The position numbers and the translations under genes were made by a program. The notes under the pieces are model-generated. The model saw only the letters and a list, made by a program, of their open reading frames with translations, ran no database searches and was not told where the DNA came from. 64,000 nucleotides of DNA. Origin: Polynucleobacter asymbioticus (GTDB lineage Bacteria > Pseudomonadota > Gammaproteobacteria > Burkholderiales > Burkholderiaceae). The stretch is taken from the NCBI RefSeq assembly GCF_018687575.1, contig NZ_CP061297.1:124001-188000 (forward strand), written 5' to 3'. Positions 1-9,727 of this stretch are shown piece by piece. Numbering within the stretch: position 1 is the stretch's first letter; each line of letters opens with the position of its first letter.

Positions 1-351
1 AGATAAATGAAGTTGGTCCTGCTTTTCTCCGCGATCGCCAAAAATCCGCATATCTCGAACGGGCTGCATGCGGCTGTGATCAATCGCATCCCAAACTTGA
101 AGATGGGCTAGTAATTTTTGAGTGCTGGGAGAAAATGCATAAATTCGCTGCCCCCATTGATTTCCTTGGGGTAGAGCGACTGCTTGCCCTAAGTCGGGGG
201 CAATCTGAATGGTTTGCAGACCAAGCTGAGCTAAACCTAAGGCGCAAGCCTTGCCTGTTATACCTCCACCCACTACGGCGACGTCGATCATCCGGATTTG
301 AGAGGTATTTTTAGGCAATTTAGCCGAGGTATTTTGGGAGACTTCTGACAT
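1..351 (-). CDS. UbiH/UbiF-type FAD-dependent hydroxylase, N-terminal part
   Basis: This is the first 117 codons of a gene that runs off the left edge. After about 20 leader residues, the translated N-terminus carries a GGGITGK dinucleotide-binding (Rossmann) motif. Further on, '[14 protein letters not shown]' and '[21 protein letters not shown]' match the pattern of the UbiH/UbiF/Coq6 flavoprotein monooxygenases that hydroxylate the ubiquinone ring. An ATG at 351 opens the frame; a second in-frame ATG about 20 codons in ([10 protein letters not shown]) sits closer to the usual family start and could be the real one. The gene is divergent from ychF with under 50 bp between starts. Which ring position it acts on cannot be judged without the C-terminal half. 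Confidence 0.8.
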   Translation of the reverse strand, partial: MSEVSQNTSAKLPKNTSQIRMIDVAVVGGGITGKACALGLAQLGLQTIQIAPDLGQAVALPQGNQWGQRIYAFSPSTQKLLAHLQVWDAIDHSRMQPVRDMRIFGDRGEKQDQLHLS

Positions 352-390
352 ATCTCGATGATATCGAAACTAGCCCTTTACAATACGGCT

Positions 391-1485
391 ATGTCTTTGA
401 AATGTGGCATCGTCGGCCTGCCTAACGTCGGCAAATCTACCCTCTTTAACGCGCTTACCAAGGCTGGAATCGCGGCGGAAAACTATCCTTTCTGCACGAT
501 CGAGCCTAATGTGGGTGTGGTCGAGGTTCCTGACCCCCGTCTTGCCGCTTTGGCTGAGATCGTCAAGCCTGAGCGCATCCTGCCTGCGGCTGTCGAATTT
601 GTCGACATTGCTGGCTTAGTGGCTGGAGCCTCTAAGGGCGAAGGCCTGGGAAATCAATTTTTAGCCAATATTCGTGAAACTGACGCTATTACCCATGTAG
701 TGCGCTGTTTTGAGGATGCTAACGTGATTCACGTGGCCGGCAAGATCGATCCTATCTCTGATATCGCAGTGATTGATACAGAGCTGGCCTTATCGGATTT
801 AACTACGGTTGAAAAAACGCTACAGCGCTCAAGCAAGGCCGCCAAGTCAGGTAACGATAAAGAGGCAACTGCTTTAGTCGCTGTTCTCACTAAGGTGCAG
901 GCCCATTTAGACCAAGCGCAGCCAGTGCGTAGCCTCAAGCTGAGCGATGAAGAGAATCTACTCTTAAAGCCACTTTGCTTAATTACTGCAAAGCCAGCGA
1001 TGTACATCGCTAACGTCAAGGAAGATGGCTTTGACAATAATCCGCATCTAGAGGCAGTTATTCAGCATGCAGCTAAAGAGGGTGCGCCAGTAGTTGCAGT
1101 CTGCGCCGCAATCGAAGCTGAGATTGCCGATTTGGATGACGCTGACAAAGTGGAGTTTTTGGCAGACCTCGGTATGGAGGAGTCTGGATTAGATCGCGTG
1201 ATTCGTGCGGGCTATAAGTTATTGGGCCTCCAGACCTACTTTACTGCTGGCGTCAAAGAGGTTCGCGCCTGGACAATCCATCAAGGTGATACTGCTCCGC
1301 AGGCTGCCGGGGTGATTCATACGGATTTTGAGCGTGGCTTTATTCGTGCGCAAACGATTGCTTTTGAGGACTTTATTCAATTTAAAGGTGAGTCTGGCGC
1401 CAAGGAAGCTGGAAAGATGCGTGCTGAAGGTAAGGAGTATGTCGTTAAAGATGGCGATGTTTTGAACTTCCTCTTTAACGTCTAA
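391..1485 (+). CDS. ychF: Ribosome-binding ATPase YchF (OLA1 family)
   Basis: A 364-residue Obg-like P-loop NTPase that binds ribosomes and prefers ATP. The N-terminus [17 protein letters not shown] carries the G1 motif at about residues 9-17. 'DIAGL' is the G3 motif. The specificity loop reads NVKE instead of NKxD, the family hallmark that explains ATP rather than GTP use. A coiled-coil insert follows the G domain, and a C-terminal TGS domain ends in '[19 protein letters not shown]'. An in-frame ATG 33 bases upstream would add 11 residues; the start at 391 was chosen because it gives the conserved family N-terminus and length. A strong terminator follows directly. Confidence 0.97.
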   Translation: MSLKCGIVGLPNVGKSTLFNALTKAGIAAENYPFCTIEPNVGVVEVPDPRLAALAEIVKPERILPAAVEFVDIAGLVAGASKGEGLGNQFLANIRETDAITHVVRCFEDANVIHVAGKIDPISDIAVIDTELALSDLTTVEKTLQRSSKAAKSGNDKEATALVAVLTKVQAHLDQAQPVRSLKLSDEENLLLKPLCLITAKPAMYIANVKEDGFDNNPHLEAVIQHAAKEGAPVVAVCAAIEAEIADLDDADKVEFLADLGMEESGLDRVIRAGYKLLGLQTYFTAGVKEVRAWTIHQGDTAPQAAGVIHTDFERGFIRAQTIAFEDFIQFKGESGAKEAGKMRAEGKEYVVKDGDVLNFLFNV

Positions 1486-1502
1486 ATTTGCCCCGCCAAA
1501 TG

Positions 1503-1531
1503 AAAAAAGCCCTTACTAGTAAGGGCTTTTT
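1503..1531. terminator. Bidirectional intrinsic terminator between ychF and the winged-helix gene
   Basis: A perfect 20-base palindrome (1508-1527, AGCCCTTACTAGTAAGGGCT) is flanked by an A run on the left and a T run on the right. It can therefore end transcription from both converging genes. Confidence 0.9.
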
Positions 1532-1547
1532 GCTATCTAAGGGCTAA

Positions 1548-1898
1548 TTAGCTCGCTTCAACTGCCTTTTTGAGGCACTTAGCAATTTCTTCATAGCGCT
1601 TGATAGCGATCTTGCTAGGAACTACTTCTTTTTTACGCCCATCTTCATTGGCAGCCATTTTGATGTAACCCATAGCGCTCAGATTCTTCAGTCGTCCATG
1701 GAGGGTCGCCTGGGATCCTAGATCAGAAAGGGAAATCAGGTCACCAACCAAAATAGACTGTTTGGCATGAAAGCTCAAGATAATTTTATCCAGAAGACTC
1801 TCTTCAATGGAGTCGAGTTTCTTGCCAGGGTTAATTCGATCAAGAACATCAATCAAGTTCAGAAAGCGAATGTAGCAAGAAGATTTGGTTGTTGACAT
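1548..1898 (-). CDS. Small winged-helix (MarR-like) DNA-binding protein
   Basis: A 116-residue soluble protein. The middle part (about residues 50-95) has the shape of a winged helix: a helical 'ILVGDLISLSDLGSQATLHGRLKNLSAMGYI' stretch gives a helix-turn-helix with a recognition helix (substitution S/T-L-H-x-R-L), followed by a lysine/arginine-rich wing 'NEDGRKKEVVPS'. This pattern resembles MarR-type regulators, but no ligand site is recognisable and the target is unknown. The gene stands alone, converges on ychF across a terminator and diverges from the membrane protein gene that follows. Function as a transcription regulator is inferred from the fold only. Confidence 0.7.
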   Translation of the reverse strand: MSTTKSSCYIRFLNLIDVLDRINPGKKLDSIEESLLDKIILSFHAKQSILVGDLISLSDLGSQATLHGRLKNLSAMGYIKMAANEDGRKKEVVPSKIAIKRYEEIAKCLKKAVEAS

Positions 1899-2008
1899 TT
1901 TTTGGTAGGTTTATGAAGTGTAGTTAGCCTTAGGGTTAACGCTATTGTAGGCTCATTTACCTTGTTCGTAACTTGTCTGCATTTATAAAATCAACCATAC
2001 TGACAATA

Positions 2009-2563
2009 ATGGATAAAAGAAGAAGTGAATGGGTGATGGGATTGATGGTGAGCGCAATTGCTTACTTCAGCCTCTTTTACATTAACGATTGGCTCACCAC
2101 ACACCTTGCATATGGCCTTGGCGTTAACTGGATTTATCTTCCAGCTGGTTTACGTTTGCTCCTAACGCTGATCTTTGGTTTATCTGGTGCAGTAGGAATT
2201 GCCATGGCCTCATTCCTAATTTGCTTCTTTGGTCAATTTCCACCTGAGCTGATTACTTGCATCGGTATCGGCTTGATATCCGGCTTTGCCCCCTATATGG
2301 CAAGAGTTCTTGTAGTAAGTAACATTAATATTGCACCTGATTTAAGTAACTTGAGCTTACAGAAGTTGGTAATCTGCACTTTGATTTATGCCGCCTTAAG
2401 TGCCGGCTTTCATCAATGGTGGTTTGCCATTCGAGGTCTTGATGAGGCTGGAACCCTAAATCACTTTTTAGTAATGTGGATTGGTGATGTGCTGGGCACA
2501 GTTCTTTTGATTGGCCTTATTAAAGCTGGGCTTGATTTACTCAAGCCTTCTAAGCTTGCTTAA
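2009..2563 (+). CDS. Integral membrane protein of unknown function
   Basis: About 184 residues with five or six hydrophobic segments and short loops, so an inner-membrane protein. The segment '[19 protein letters not shown]' followed by a small-residue-rich helix recalls the start of MASE1-type sensory membrane domains, but no output domain follows; this similarity is weak and only suggestive. A TTG 36 bases upstream could extend the frame; the ATG at 2009 (MDKRRSEW) was preferred because it puts a positive cluster just before the first helix. The stop codon overlaps the end of trpC on the other strand. Confidence 0.65.
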   Translation: MDKRRSEWVMGLMVSAIAYFSLFYINDWLTTHLAYGLGVNWIYLPAGLRLLLTLIFGLSGAVGIAMASFLICFFGQFPPELITCIGIGLISGFAPYMARVLVVSNINIAPDLSNLSLQKLVICTLIYAALSAGFHQWWFAIRGLDEAGTLNHFLVMWIGDVLGTVLLIGLIKAGLDLLKPSKLA

Positions 2564-3363
2564 TTAAACAGCTCGCTTAAAGCCGCGCCAGGATCATTGG
2601 CGCGCATAAAGGCTTCACCCACTAAGAATGCATTGATTTGGTGATCACGCATCAGCTGCACATCGGCGCGACTCATAATTCCAGACTCGGTAACTAATGT
2701 TTTTCCTGCCGGAAGCATGGATAGCAGTGAGAGCGTGGTTTGAAGAGTTACTTCAAACGTTTTCAGGTTGCGATTATTGATACCGAGTAGCGGCGTCTTT
2801 AATTCCAGGGCTTGCTCTAATTCAGGCGCGTTATGAACTTCAACGAGTACATCTAGTCCCAGTTCATGGGCACACGCTTCTAACTCTTTCATTTGATTCA
2901 GTTCTAGGCAAGCCACAATCAACAAAATGGCATCAGCTCCAATTGCTCTAGCTTCGTAGACTTGGTATGGATCAATCGTAAAGTCTTTGCGTAAGACTGG
3001 AATGCTGCAAGCAGCCCTTGCAGCTTGAAGATAAGCATTCGATCCTTGGAAATAATCCTTGTCTGTAAGAACGGATAAGCAGGCCGCGCCATTTTTTTCA
3101 TAGGACTGAGCAATATCAGCAGGCTGAAAATTCTCTCGCAAGATTCCTTTGCTAGGACTGGCTTTCTTAATCTCAGTAATTACACCGGCTTTGCCAGCTG
3201 TAATCTTTTGCTCGATAGATTGAATAAAGCCACGTGGCATTAACAGTGCATCACGATTATTTTCTTCGGCCTGATCACGCTGATTAGCTAAAGAGATTTT
3301 TTTTGAATCAGCAGCTACCTCAATCTTCTTGGTGGCAACAATTTTATCGAGGATATCGCTCAT
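2560..3363 (-). CDS. trpC: Indole-3-glycerol phosphate synthase
   Basis: A 267-residue TIM-barrel enzyme that closes the ring of CdRP to give indole-3-glycerol phosphate in tryptophan synthesis. Family motifs are clear: '[13 protein letters not shown]' with the catalytic lysine near residue 65, '[16 protein letters not shown]', '[28 protein letters not shown]', '[14 protein letters not shown]' and 'TESGI' for phosphate binding. It is monofunctional, not fused to TrpF. It is the last gene of the rpe-trpEGDC unit, 11 bases after trpD. Confidence 0.97.
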   Translation of the reverse strand: MSDILDKIVATKKIEVAADSKKISLANQRDQAEENNRDALLMPRGFIQSIEQKITAGKAGVITEIKKASPSKGILRENFQPADIAQSYEKNGAACLSVLTDKDYFQGSNAYLQAARAACSIPVLRKDFTIDPYQVYEARAIGADAILLIVACLELNQMKELEACAHELGLDVLVEVHNAPELEQALELKTPLLGINNRNLKTFEVTLQTTLSLLSMLPAGKTLVTESGIMSRADVQLMRDHQINAFLVGEAFMRANDPGAALSELFN

Positions 3364-3374
3364 GAAGATCTTAA

Positions 3375-4397
3375 TTAATTTTGGGTTGCAGCAACAAATT
3401 GGTTTAGCTTATGAAGGGCAGCACCAGATGCAATAGCTGCTTGCGCCATCTTAATGCCGCTAGCAATACTTGTGGCTACATCAGCTACATACAGGACTGC
3501 TCCAGCATTAAGGCAAACAATATCGCTCGCTGGGCCAGGTGTTTTATTGAGTACATCTAAAACTATTGCTTTAGATTCTTCGGCATCAGCTACCTTGAAG
3601 CTATTCGTTGGAGCTGTATTCAAGCCAAAATCTTTTGGATGAATTTCATATTCACGGACCTGCCCATCTTTTAATTCGCCGACGAAAGTAGGACCCTCTA
3701 GGGAGATCTCATCCAAGCCATCGCGGCCATAGACCACTAGTGCATGATCCATTCCCATGGCTTGCAATACACGTGCCTGGATACCCACTAAGTCTGCATG
3801 AAACACACCCATGAGGATCCGTTTGGCATCGGCTGGATTTGTGAGCGGCCCTAGGATATTAAAAATCGTACGTACACCCAAATCTTTACGAATTGGCACC
3901 ACATTCTTCATGGCAGGGTGATGATTGGGCGCAAACATAAAGCCTGCCCCTACTTCTGAAATGCATTTAGCCACTTGCTCAGGAGAAAGCGATAGCTTCA
4001 CACCTAGAGACTCCAGAATATCTGCGCTGCCTGATTTACTGCTGACGCTGCGATTGCCATGTTTGGCAATTTTTGCCCCTGCGGCTGCTGCCACAAACAT
4101 CGCTGCCGTAGAAATATTGAAGGTGTGGGCGCCATCACCACCAGTCCCCACTACATCAACTAAATTTTTTCTATCTTCTACATGCACCGGTGTCGCAAAT
4201 TCACGCATGACTTGAGCCGCTGCTGCAATCTCACCAACAGTCTCTTTTTTGGTGCGCAGGGCAACTAATAGTCCGGCAACCAAGGTCGGCGACATCTCAC
4301 CGCTCATGATGAGGCGCATCATGGCAGTCATCTCATCATGAAAGAGCTCGCGATGTTCAATGCAACGTTGTAATGCTTGCTGTGGAGTAATGGACAT
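3375..4397 (-). CDS. trpD: Anthranilate phosphoribosyltransferase
   Basis: A 340-residue enzyme joining anthranilate to PRPP. It shows the glycine-rich PRPP loop '[21 protein letters not shown]' (about residues 80-100), the '[21 protein letters not shown]' anthranilate/PRPP segment, and '[15 protein letters not shown]'. Length and motifs are standard for the stand-alone enzyme, with no TrpG fusion. It lies between trpG and trpC on the same strand with short gaps, as part of the trp operon. Confidence 0.97.
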   Translation of the reverse strand: MSITPQQALQRCIEHRELFHDEMTAMMRLIMSGEMSPTLVAGLLVALRTKKETVGEIAAAAQVMREFATPVHVEDRKNLVDVVGTGGDGAHTFNISTAAMFVAAAAGAKIAKHGNRSVSSKSGSADILESLGVKLSLSPEQVAKCISEVGAGFMFAPNHHPAMKNVVPIRKDLGVRTIFNILGPLTNPADAKRILMGVFHADLVGIQARVLQAMGMDHALVVYGRDGLDEISLEGPTFVGELKDGQVREYEIHPKDFGLNTAPTNSFKVADAEESKAIVLDVLNKTPGPASDIVCLNAGAVLYVADVATSIASGIKMAQAAIASGAALHKLNQFVAATQN

Positions 4398-4420
4398 GAG
4401 GTCGACTGATTGCTTTTGAG

Positions 4421-4987
4421 TTATTTGGCTTGCAAAAAATTCTTGAGCAGCGCGTGGCCATGCTCGGAAAGAATCGATTCTGGGTGGAATTGCACACCCT
4501 CAACCGCGAGCTCTTTATGGCGTACACCCATGATTTCACCATCGGAAGAAGTGGCTGTCACTTCGAGCACCGCTGGCAAGGAGCCCTTTTCAATCGCGAG
4601 TGAGTGATAACGCGTCACTTTAAATGGATTGGGCAAATCCTTGAAAACGCCAACACCAGTATGGTGAATATCATCGGTTTTGCCATGCATGACTTTTTGG
4701 GCGCGAATAATCTTGCCACCGAATGCTTCACCAATTGCTTGGTGTCCAAGGCAGACGCCTAGGATCGGAATCTGTCCGGCATAGCGTTGAATCGTAGCCA
4801 CTGAAATTCCTGCTTCTGCTGGACTACAAGGTCCTGGTGAAATGCAAATACGCGCCGGATTAATTTTGGCAATCTCTTCAACAGAAATTTCATCATTACG
4901 GAAAACCTTTACCTCTTCACCAAGCTCTGCAAAATACTGAACGAGGTTATAGGTAAACGAATCGTAGTTATCAATCATGAGGAGCAT
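4421..4987 (-). CDS. trpG: Anthranilate synthase component II (glutamine amidotransferase)
   Basis: A 188-residue class I glutamine amidotransferase that feeds ammonia to TrpE. The N-terminus '[19 protein letters not shown]' is typical of the family. The nucleophile cysteine lies in '[16 protein letters not shown]' (near residue 80), and the His-Glu pair in '[16 protein letters not shown]' near the C-terminus. In many bacteria one TrpG/PabA protein serves both tryptophan and folate routes; whether it does here is not visible. Its start overlaps the end of trpE by 17 bases, suggesting translational coupling. Confidence 0.96.
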   Translation of the reverse strand: MLLMIDNYDSFTYNLVQYFAELGEEVKVFRNDEISVEEIAKINPARICISPGPCSPAEAGISVATIQRYAGQIPILGVCLGHQAIGEAFGGKIIRAQKVMHGKTDDIHHTGVGVFKDLPNPFKVTRYHSLAIEKGSLPAVLEVTATSSDGEIMGVRHKELAVEGVQFHPESILSEHGHALLKNFLQAK

Positions 4988-6476
4988 CGAGTCCTCCTTG
5001 TACTAAATCAGCCGCCATCAATACTGCTCGGGCTTTGGCTTCTGTTTCTTTCCACTCAGCGGTGGGGTCAGAGTCTGCAACTACACCGGCACCTGCCTGT
5101 GAATGCAACACGCCATCACGAATCACCCCAGTGCGAATAGCGATAGCCACATCCATATCGCCGGAGAAGGAGAGGTAGCCAACCGCGCCGCCATAGACAC
5201 CGCGTTTCACAATTTCCATCTCATCAATAATTTCCATCGCCCGAATTTTTGGGGCACCCGATAAAGTGCCTGCCGGGAAGGTTGCACGCAAAACATCCAT
5301 ATTGCTCATATTGTCTAGTAATTCACCTTCAACAGAACTCACAATGTGCTGTACGTGGGAATACTTTTCGATCGACATTGAATCAGTCACTTTGACAGTA
5401 CCTGTTTTTGCAATACGACCTACATCGTTACGCGCCAAATCAATCAACATGACATGCTCAGCAATCTCTTTTGGATCGGCAAGCAATTCTGTGGCAAGGC
5501 GCTCATCTTCTTCGGGTGTTGCGCCACGGGGGCGTGTACCAGCCAATGGACGAATGGTCACAATCTTCTGACTCTCACGTTGCTCTTGGCGTACCAAGAT
5601 TTCTGGTGATGAGCCCACTACCTGCAGATCACCAAAGTCGTAGAAGTACATATAAGGTGATGGATTTAGAGAGCGCAAGGCGCGGTAGAGGGCAAGCGGT
5701 GAATCTGTGAAAGGTTTGCTAATGCGCTGGCCAATGACGACCTGCATGCAATCGCCAGCCAAAATATATTCTTTGGTTTTGAGAACGGCATTTTCAAAAT
5801 CTGCCGCTTTAAACTTGCGAATCAACTCTGTTTTAGTGCTTGGCAATGAAGCTGGCATGCTCACTGGTTTGCTGAGGCAAGCAAGTAATTCTTTTAATCG
5901 AGCTTGACCCTTGTCAAAGCTATCAGTCACGCTAGGGTCTGCATAGACGATTAAATAAATGCGACCTGCAACGTTATCAATCACCGCTAACTCTTCAGTC
6001 AACATCAATTGAATATCGGGCACACCTAATTCATCTGGCAGCTTATGTTTTGCTAAACGCGATTCAATATAACGAACGGTGTCGTAGCCGAAGTAGCCGG
6101 CAAGACCGCCACAGAAGCGTGGGAGACCGGGTTGTACCGCTACTTTGAAGCGCTTGAGATAAGAATCTACAAAATCCAATGGGTTGTCATGATTGGTTTC
6201 AATCACTTTGTCATTGAAGAGTACTTCAGTCAGTGGTGCATCTGGAGTGCCAACAGTTCTTAAAACAGTTTTAGCAGGTAGACCAATAAAAGAGAAGCGA
6301 CCAAAGCGCTCACCACCTAAAACGGATTCGAGTAGGTAGGTGTTCTTTTGCCCAAAGGCTTGAGTGAGTTTGACGTACAGCGAAAGAGGCGTCTCTAAGT
6401 CGGCTAAAACTTCTTTCACCAACGGAATGCGATTGAAACCCTGTTTTGCTAGGGCAAGAAATTCTTCGTGCTGCAT
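4971..6476 (-). CDS. trpE: Anthranilate synthase component I
   Basis: A 501-residue chorismate-utilising enzyme making anthranilate. The C-terminal catalytic domain carries '[16 protein letters not shown]', '[24 protein letters not shown]', '[18 protein letters not shown]', '[15 protein letters not shown]', '[20 protein letters not shown]' and '[12 protein letters not shown]'. The N-terminal half contains '[18 protein letters not shown]', the region that binds tryptophan for feedback inhibition in the family. It overlaps both neighbours: its ATG shares a base with the rpe stop (TAATG), and its end overlaps trpG. No leader-peptide attenuator was found between rpe and trpE because there is no gap. 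Confidence 0.97.
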   Translation of the reverse strand: MQHEEFLALAKQGFNRIPLVKEVLADLETPLSLYVKLTQAFGQKNTYLLESVLGGERFGRFSFIGLPAKTVLRTVGTPDAPLTEVLFNDKVIETNHDNPLDFVDSYLKRFKVAVQPGLPRFCGGLAGYFGYDTVRYIESRLAKHKLPDELGVPDIQLMLTEELAVIDNVAGRIYLIVYADPSVTDSFDKGQARLKELLACLSKPVSMPASLPSTKTELIRKFKAADFENAVLKTKEYILAGDCMQVVIGQRISKPFTDSPLALYRALRSLNPSPYMYFYDFGDLQVVGSSPEILVRQEQRESQKIVTIRPLAGTRPRGATPEEDERLATELLADPKEIAEHVMLIDLARNDVGRIAKTGTVKVTDSMSIEKYSHVQHIVSSVEGELLDNMSNMDVLRATFPAGTLSGAPKIRAMEIIDEMEIVKRGVYGGAVGYLSFSGDMDVAIAIRTGVIRDGVLHSQAGAGVVADSDPTAEWKETEAKARAVLMAADLVQGGLDAPHD

Positions 6477-7201
6477 TACGCTTTTCCTGACGTCGCTAGT
6501 TCTGCGCGCATCGCTTTAATCACGTCGGCATAATTTTCTTTGCCAAAGATTGCGGAGCCTGCAACAAATGTATCTGCACCAGCTTTAGCTACTGCTGCAA
6601 TGTTGTCGACTTTTATTCCACCATCTACCTCAAGGCGAATATGGCGTCCTGTTTCTTGTTGGTGGCGATCCAAGCGGGCACGTACTTGAGTAATTTTATT
6701 CAGCGTACTTGGAATAAATGATTGACCTCCAAATCCGGGGTTTACTGACATCAGCAAAACAAGATCGAGTAACTCTAAGGTGTGGTCGAGGTGATCAAGA
6801 GGTGTAGCTGGATTCAGAACCAAGCCAGCTTGACAGCCTTGGTCGCGAATCAAATTGATGGTGCGGTTCACATGAGGGCTTGCCTCTGGATGAAAGCTAA
6901 TCAGGTTTGCACCTGCTTTTGCAAAATCTGGAATAAGGCGATCTACTGGCTCCACCATCAGGTGAACATCAATCATGGCCGGCTTGCCATTTTTTGTTGC
7001 GTGCGGGCGAATCGCCTCGCAAACTAAAGGTCCAATAGTAAGGTTCGGAACGTAATGGTTGTCCATCACATCAAAGTGAATCCAGTCTGCACCTGCCAAG
7101 AGGACATCTTGAACTTCTTTGCCTAGGCAGGCAAAGTCAGCCGACAAAATGGAGGGGGCAATGACAAACTGGCTATTTGAGGGTGATTTCTGGCTATCCA
7201 T
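6476..7201 (-). CDS. rpe: Ribulose-phosphate 3-epimerase
   Basis: A 241-residue TIM-barrel enzyme interconverting ribulose 5-phosphate and xylulose 5-phosphate. Signature stretches are '[17 protein letters not shown]', '[19 protein letters not shown]' with metal-binding His and catalytic Asp, '[15 protein letters not shown]', and 'EVDGGI' with the second catalytic Asp. It is the first gene of the unit leading into trpE and overlaps it. In related Burkholderia a phosphoglycolate phosphatase gene (gph) usually sits between rpe and trpE; here it is missing from this place. Confidence 0.96.
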   Translation of the reverse strand: MDSQKSPSNSQFVIAPSILSADFACLGKEVQDVLLAGADWIHFDVMDNHYVPNLTIGPLVCEAIRPHATKNGKPAMIDVHLMVEPVDRLIPDFAKAGANLISFHPEASPHVNRTINLIRDQGCQAGLVLNPATPLDHLDHTLELLDLVLLMSVNPGFGGQSFIPSTLNKITQVRARLDRHQQETGRHIRLEVDGGIKVDNIAAVAKAGADTFVAGSAIFGKENYADVIKAMRAELATSGKA

Positions 7202-7250
7202 CCCTAGATTCTAGCTTGCAGTTGGCCTAAGGATGGAGCAGAATTCGAGC

Positions 7251-7625
7251 ATGAATCCTCATGAAATCAGCATTACGGTCAAAACCCAGTATTTGCCCGA
7301 CCAGTCCGACCCCGATAATCGCCAATTTGCGTTTGCTTATACCGTCACCATCAGAAATACTGGTACGGCCAGCATTCAGCTCATTGCTCGCCATTGGTTC
7401 ATCACCGATGGGGATAATGATGTCCAAGAAGTCCGTGGTCTGGGGGTTGTAGGGCAACAGCCTCTTTTGCGGGCGGGTGAGCAGTTTGAGTACACCAGCT
7501 GGGCTACTTTACCAACGCCAGCGGGAACAATGCGTGGGGAGTATTTCTGCGTAACTGAGGAGGCTCAGTTTTTCCAGGCCCCCATCCCCGAATTCGCCTT
7601 GGTAATGCCAAGAACCCTGCATTAG
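7251..7625 (+). CDS. apaG: ApaG protein (DUF525)
   Basis: A 124-residue single-domain beta-sandwich protein of the ApaG/DUF525 family. Conserved pieces include 'FAYTVTIRNTGTASIQLIARHWFITDGDNDVQEVRGLGVVGQQPLLRAGEQFEYTSW' (split: ARHW..TD, EVRG.GVVG.QP, and YTS), then 'GTMRGEYFCV'. Its role is not settled; in enteric bacteria it lies next to apaH and ksgA and affects cobalt resistance and magnesium efflux. An ATG 18 bases upstream would add six residues; the start used gives the normal family length. It is divergent from rpe. Confidence 0.93.
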   Translation: MNPHEISITVKTQYLPDQSDPDNRQFAFAYTVTIRNTGTASIQLIARHWFITDGDNDVQEVRGLGVVGQQPLLRAGEQFEYTSWATLPTPAGTMRGEYFCVTEEAQFFQAPIPEFALVMPRTLH

Positions 7626-7637
7626 GCTCTCAAAGCG

Positions 7638-7751
7638 CTATTTTTTACCTTTACCGGTCCAAAGGACAATGAATAGCAGGAGGGCTAAGGCGATACCTCC
7701 CTCGACAGCAAATAGGATCATGGGGTATTCATCGAGTAAATTGGCAATCAT
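7638..7751 (-). CDS. Small single-helix membrane protein, 37 residues
   Basis: A short minus-strand frame with ATG at 7751 and stop at 7638. It starts MIANLLDEYPMILFAVEGG, continues with a hydrophobic helix of about 20 residues (ALALLLFIVLW), and ends in a positive tail TGKGKK. This looks like a real small inner-membrane protein rather than a chance frame: acidic N-terminus, one membrane helix and lysine-rich end. It fills an otherwise empty gap between apaG and mltA. Its ATG overlaps the probable mltA ATG in the shared bases CATG (7749-7752), so the two genes diverge from the same point. No strong ribosome binding site is visible. Function unknown. Confidence 0.5.
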   Translation of the reverse strand: MIANLLDEYPMILFAVEGGIALALLLFIVLWTGKGKK

Positions 7752-8904
7752 GATTTCTATATCCAGATTAATTAGTCGCAACACTACTTCGCGCATTCTT
7801 CTTTGCAGTGTATTCGTTATCAGTATCGTCAGCTTATTGACGGCTTGCTCTACGCCCTCTACCCGTGGATCAGGTTATCGGTCTAGTGGTGCCGCCCCGG
7901 CTGCCTATAACTCCTCAATCGCTAATTTTCGATCTGTTTCCTGGCAAGATTTACCTGGTTGGCAAGAAGATGATCTAACCCAGGCTTGGCCAGCTTGGCT
8001 CAAGAGTTGTGATGCCCTGCGCAAACGCAATAGTGATATTAATTGGCGCCAGACATGTGCTCAAGCCGGCAATATTTCGGCTCGTGATGGCCGCGCAATT
8101 CGCCAATATTTCGAGGGTAATTTTCAGGTCTACGAAGTGAGCAATAGCGCTACTGGGAAAGAGTCTGGACTCATAACAGGTTATTACGAGCCTGTGATGA
8201 ATGGCTCCCAGACTCGAACTGCTACTTACTCTGTTCCTTTATATGGCTTGCCAACTGCCTGGAAGGTCTCTAAACCAAGCCCTGCGCCAACACGCGCAGA
8301 GTTAGTGAGCTCAGGAGTGCTCCGAGGTTCAGAAATTGCTTGGGTGCAAGATCCTGTAGCGGCTGCCTTTATGCAAATCCAAGGTTCAGGAAAAATTCGT
8401 TTAGAAGATGGGCGGGTATTGCGACTGGGTTATGCCGGTACTAACGATCAGCCCTTTAAGTCTTTTGCGCAGTGGTTGCTAGACCGAAAAGAAATTACTC
8501 GTAGTCAGGCGACTATGCAAGGCATTAGTGCGTGGGCTAAACGTAACCCAGGCCAAGTGGAAGAAATGTTAAATGCCAATCCACGCTTTGTATTCTTCAA
8601 AGAGTTACCAAGCAATGTGAGCGCTGATCTGGGGCCTACTGGCGCCTTGGGTGTGCCTTTAACTGCTGAGCGCAGTATTGCCATTGATTTAAAGGCCATG
8701 CCTTTGGGCGCCCCAGTATTTTTGAGCACCACCAGGCCGCTGAGTAGCCAAGTCTTGCAAAAATTGGTGATGGCCCAGGATACGGGCAAAGCCATTGTAG
8801 GTGGAGTGCGAGCGGATTACTATTGGGGAACAGGAGATTCTGCAGGTGAGCTGGCAGGACGTATGAAGCAAGATGGCAAGATGTGGTTATTGTTGCCACG
8901 CTGA
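7750..8904 (+). CDS. mltA: Membrane-bound lytic murein transglycosylase A (lipoprotein)
   Basis: A 384-residue lipoprotein that cleaves peptidoglycan glycan strands to give 1,6-anhydro ends. It has a signal peptide with lipobox LLTAC (the cysteine would be lipidated), then the MltA domain: 'TGYYEPVMNGSQTRTATYSVPLYGLP', and 'AAFMQIQGSGKIRLEDGR'. A C-terminal 3D domain has 'VMAQDTGKAIVGGVRADYYWG', holding the catalytic and structural aspartates. The frame is open up to 7669, but starting at 7750 (MISISRLISR) gives a normal signal peptide. Its anhydro-muropeptide products are the substrate class for the AmpD domain encoded near 62 kb. Confidence 0.9.
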   Translation: MISISRLISRNTTSRILLCSVFVISIVSLLTACSTPSTRGSGYRSSGAAPAAYNSSIANFRSVSWQDLPGWQEDDLTQAWPAWLKSCDALRKRNSDINWRQTCAQAGNISARDGRAIRQYFEGNFQVYEVSNSATGKESGLITGYYEPVMNGSQTRTATYSVPLYGLPTAWKVSKPSPAPTRAELVSSGVLRGSEIAWVQDPVAAAFMQIQGSGKIRLEDGRVLRLGYAGTNDQPFKSFAQWLLDRKEITRSQATMQGISAWAKRNPGQVEEMLNANPRFVFFKELPSNVSADLGPTGALGVPLTAERSIAIDLKAMPLGAPVFLSTTRPLSSQVLQKLVMAQDTGKAIVGGVRADYYWGTGDSAGELAGRMKQDGKMWLLLPR

Positions 8905-8929
8905 ACAAATTATTTTTTGAAAGAGATCG

Positions 8930-9706
8930 ATGACTTACAACACCATATTGACTGAAGTGGATGGCAAGGTTGCTGTCATTACTCTTAATCGCCCGCAAGT
9001 ATTAAATGCCCTGAATGATGAGTTAATGGATGAGTTGGGTACAGCGCTATTGAGCTTTGATGCTGATGACAACATTGGCTGCATCATTGTGACGGGTAGT
9101 GAAAAAGCATTTGCTGCCGGCGCAGATATTGCAACAATGGCCAAGTATGGTTTTGCGGATGTCTATCGCGGCGACTTTATCTCGCGCAACTGGGAAGAGA
9201 TTAAAAAAGTGCGCAAGCCAGTGATTGCAGCAGTATCTGGATATGCTCTGGGTGGTGGATGCGAGTTGGCCATGATGTGCGATACCATCATGGCCGCTGA
9301 CAGCGCTAAGTTTGCGCAACCGGAAGTGAAGTTAGGAATTATTCCTGGTGCTGGCGGTACACAACGTTTGCCACGCGCGGTTTCAAAAGCAAAGGCAATG
9401 GATTTAGCTCTAACGGGCCGCATGATGGATGCTGCTGAAGCCGAGCGCTCAGGTCTAGTTGCCCGTATTTTCCCTCAAGCGGATTTATTAAAAGAAGTGA
9501 AAGCGATTGCCAAGACGATTGCAGACATGCCATTGCTGACAGCCATGATGGTGAAAGAGGCAATCAATACTGCTTATGAAACCACACTCTCGGAAGGTAT
9601 TCATTTTGAGCGTCGTTTATTCCACTCTTGCTTTGCGACCAATGATCAAAAAGAAGGTATGGCAGCTTTTATAGAAAAGCGCACAGCTCAATTTACAAAC
9701 TCGTAA
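8930..9706 (+). CDS. Enoyl-CoA hydratase (crotonase family)
   Basis: A 258-residue crotonase that adds water to 2-enoyl-CoA in fatty acid or amino acid breakdown. Both catalytic glutamates of the classical hydratase are present: one in '[11 protein letters not shown]' (near residue 110) and one in '[22 protein letters not shown]' (near residue 130). The oxyanion hole lies in 'KAFAAGADI'. The similarity to short-chain mitochondrial-type hydratases extends to the C-terminal '[21 protein letters not shown]'. It stands alone, 25 bases after mltA, with no beta-oxidation partner beside it, so the exact pathway (general beta-oxidation or phenylacetate) is open. Confidence 0.93.
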   Translation: MTYNTILTEVDGKVAVITLNRPQVLNALNDELMDELGTALLSFDADDNIGCIIVTGSEKAFAAGADIATMAKYGFADVYRGDFISRNWEEIKKVRKPVIAAVSGYALGGGCELAMMCDTIMAADSAKFAQPEVKLGIIPGAGGTQRLPRAVSKAKAMDLALTGRMMDAAEAERSGLVARIFPQADLLKEVKAIAKTIADMPLLTAMMVKEAINTAYETTLSEGIHFERRLFHSCFATNDQKEGMAAFIEKRTAQFTNS

Positions 9707-9727
9707 AAAATTACTGCTCAGGCTGAA

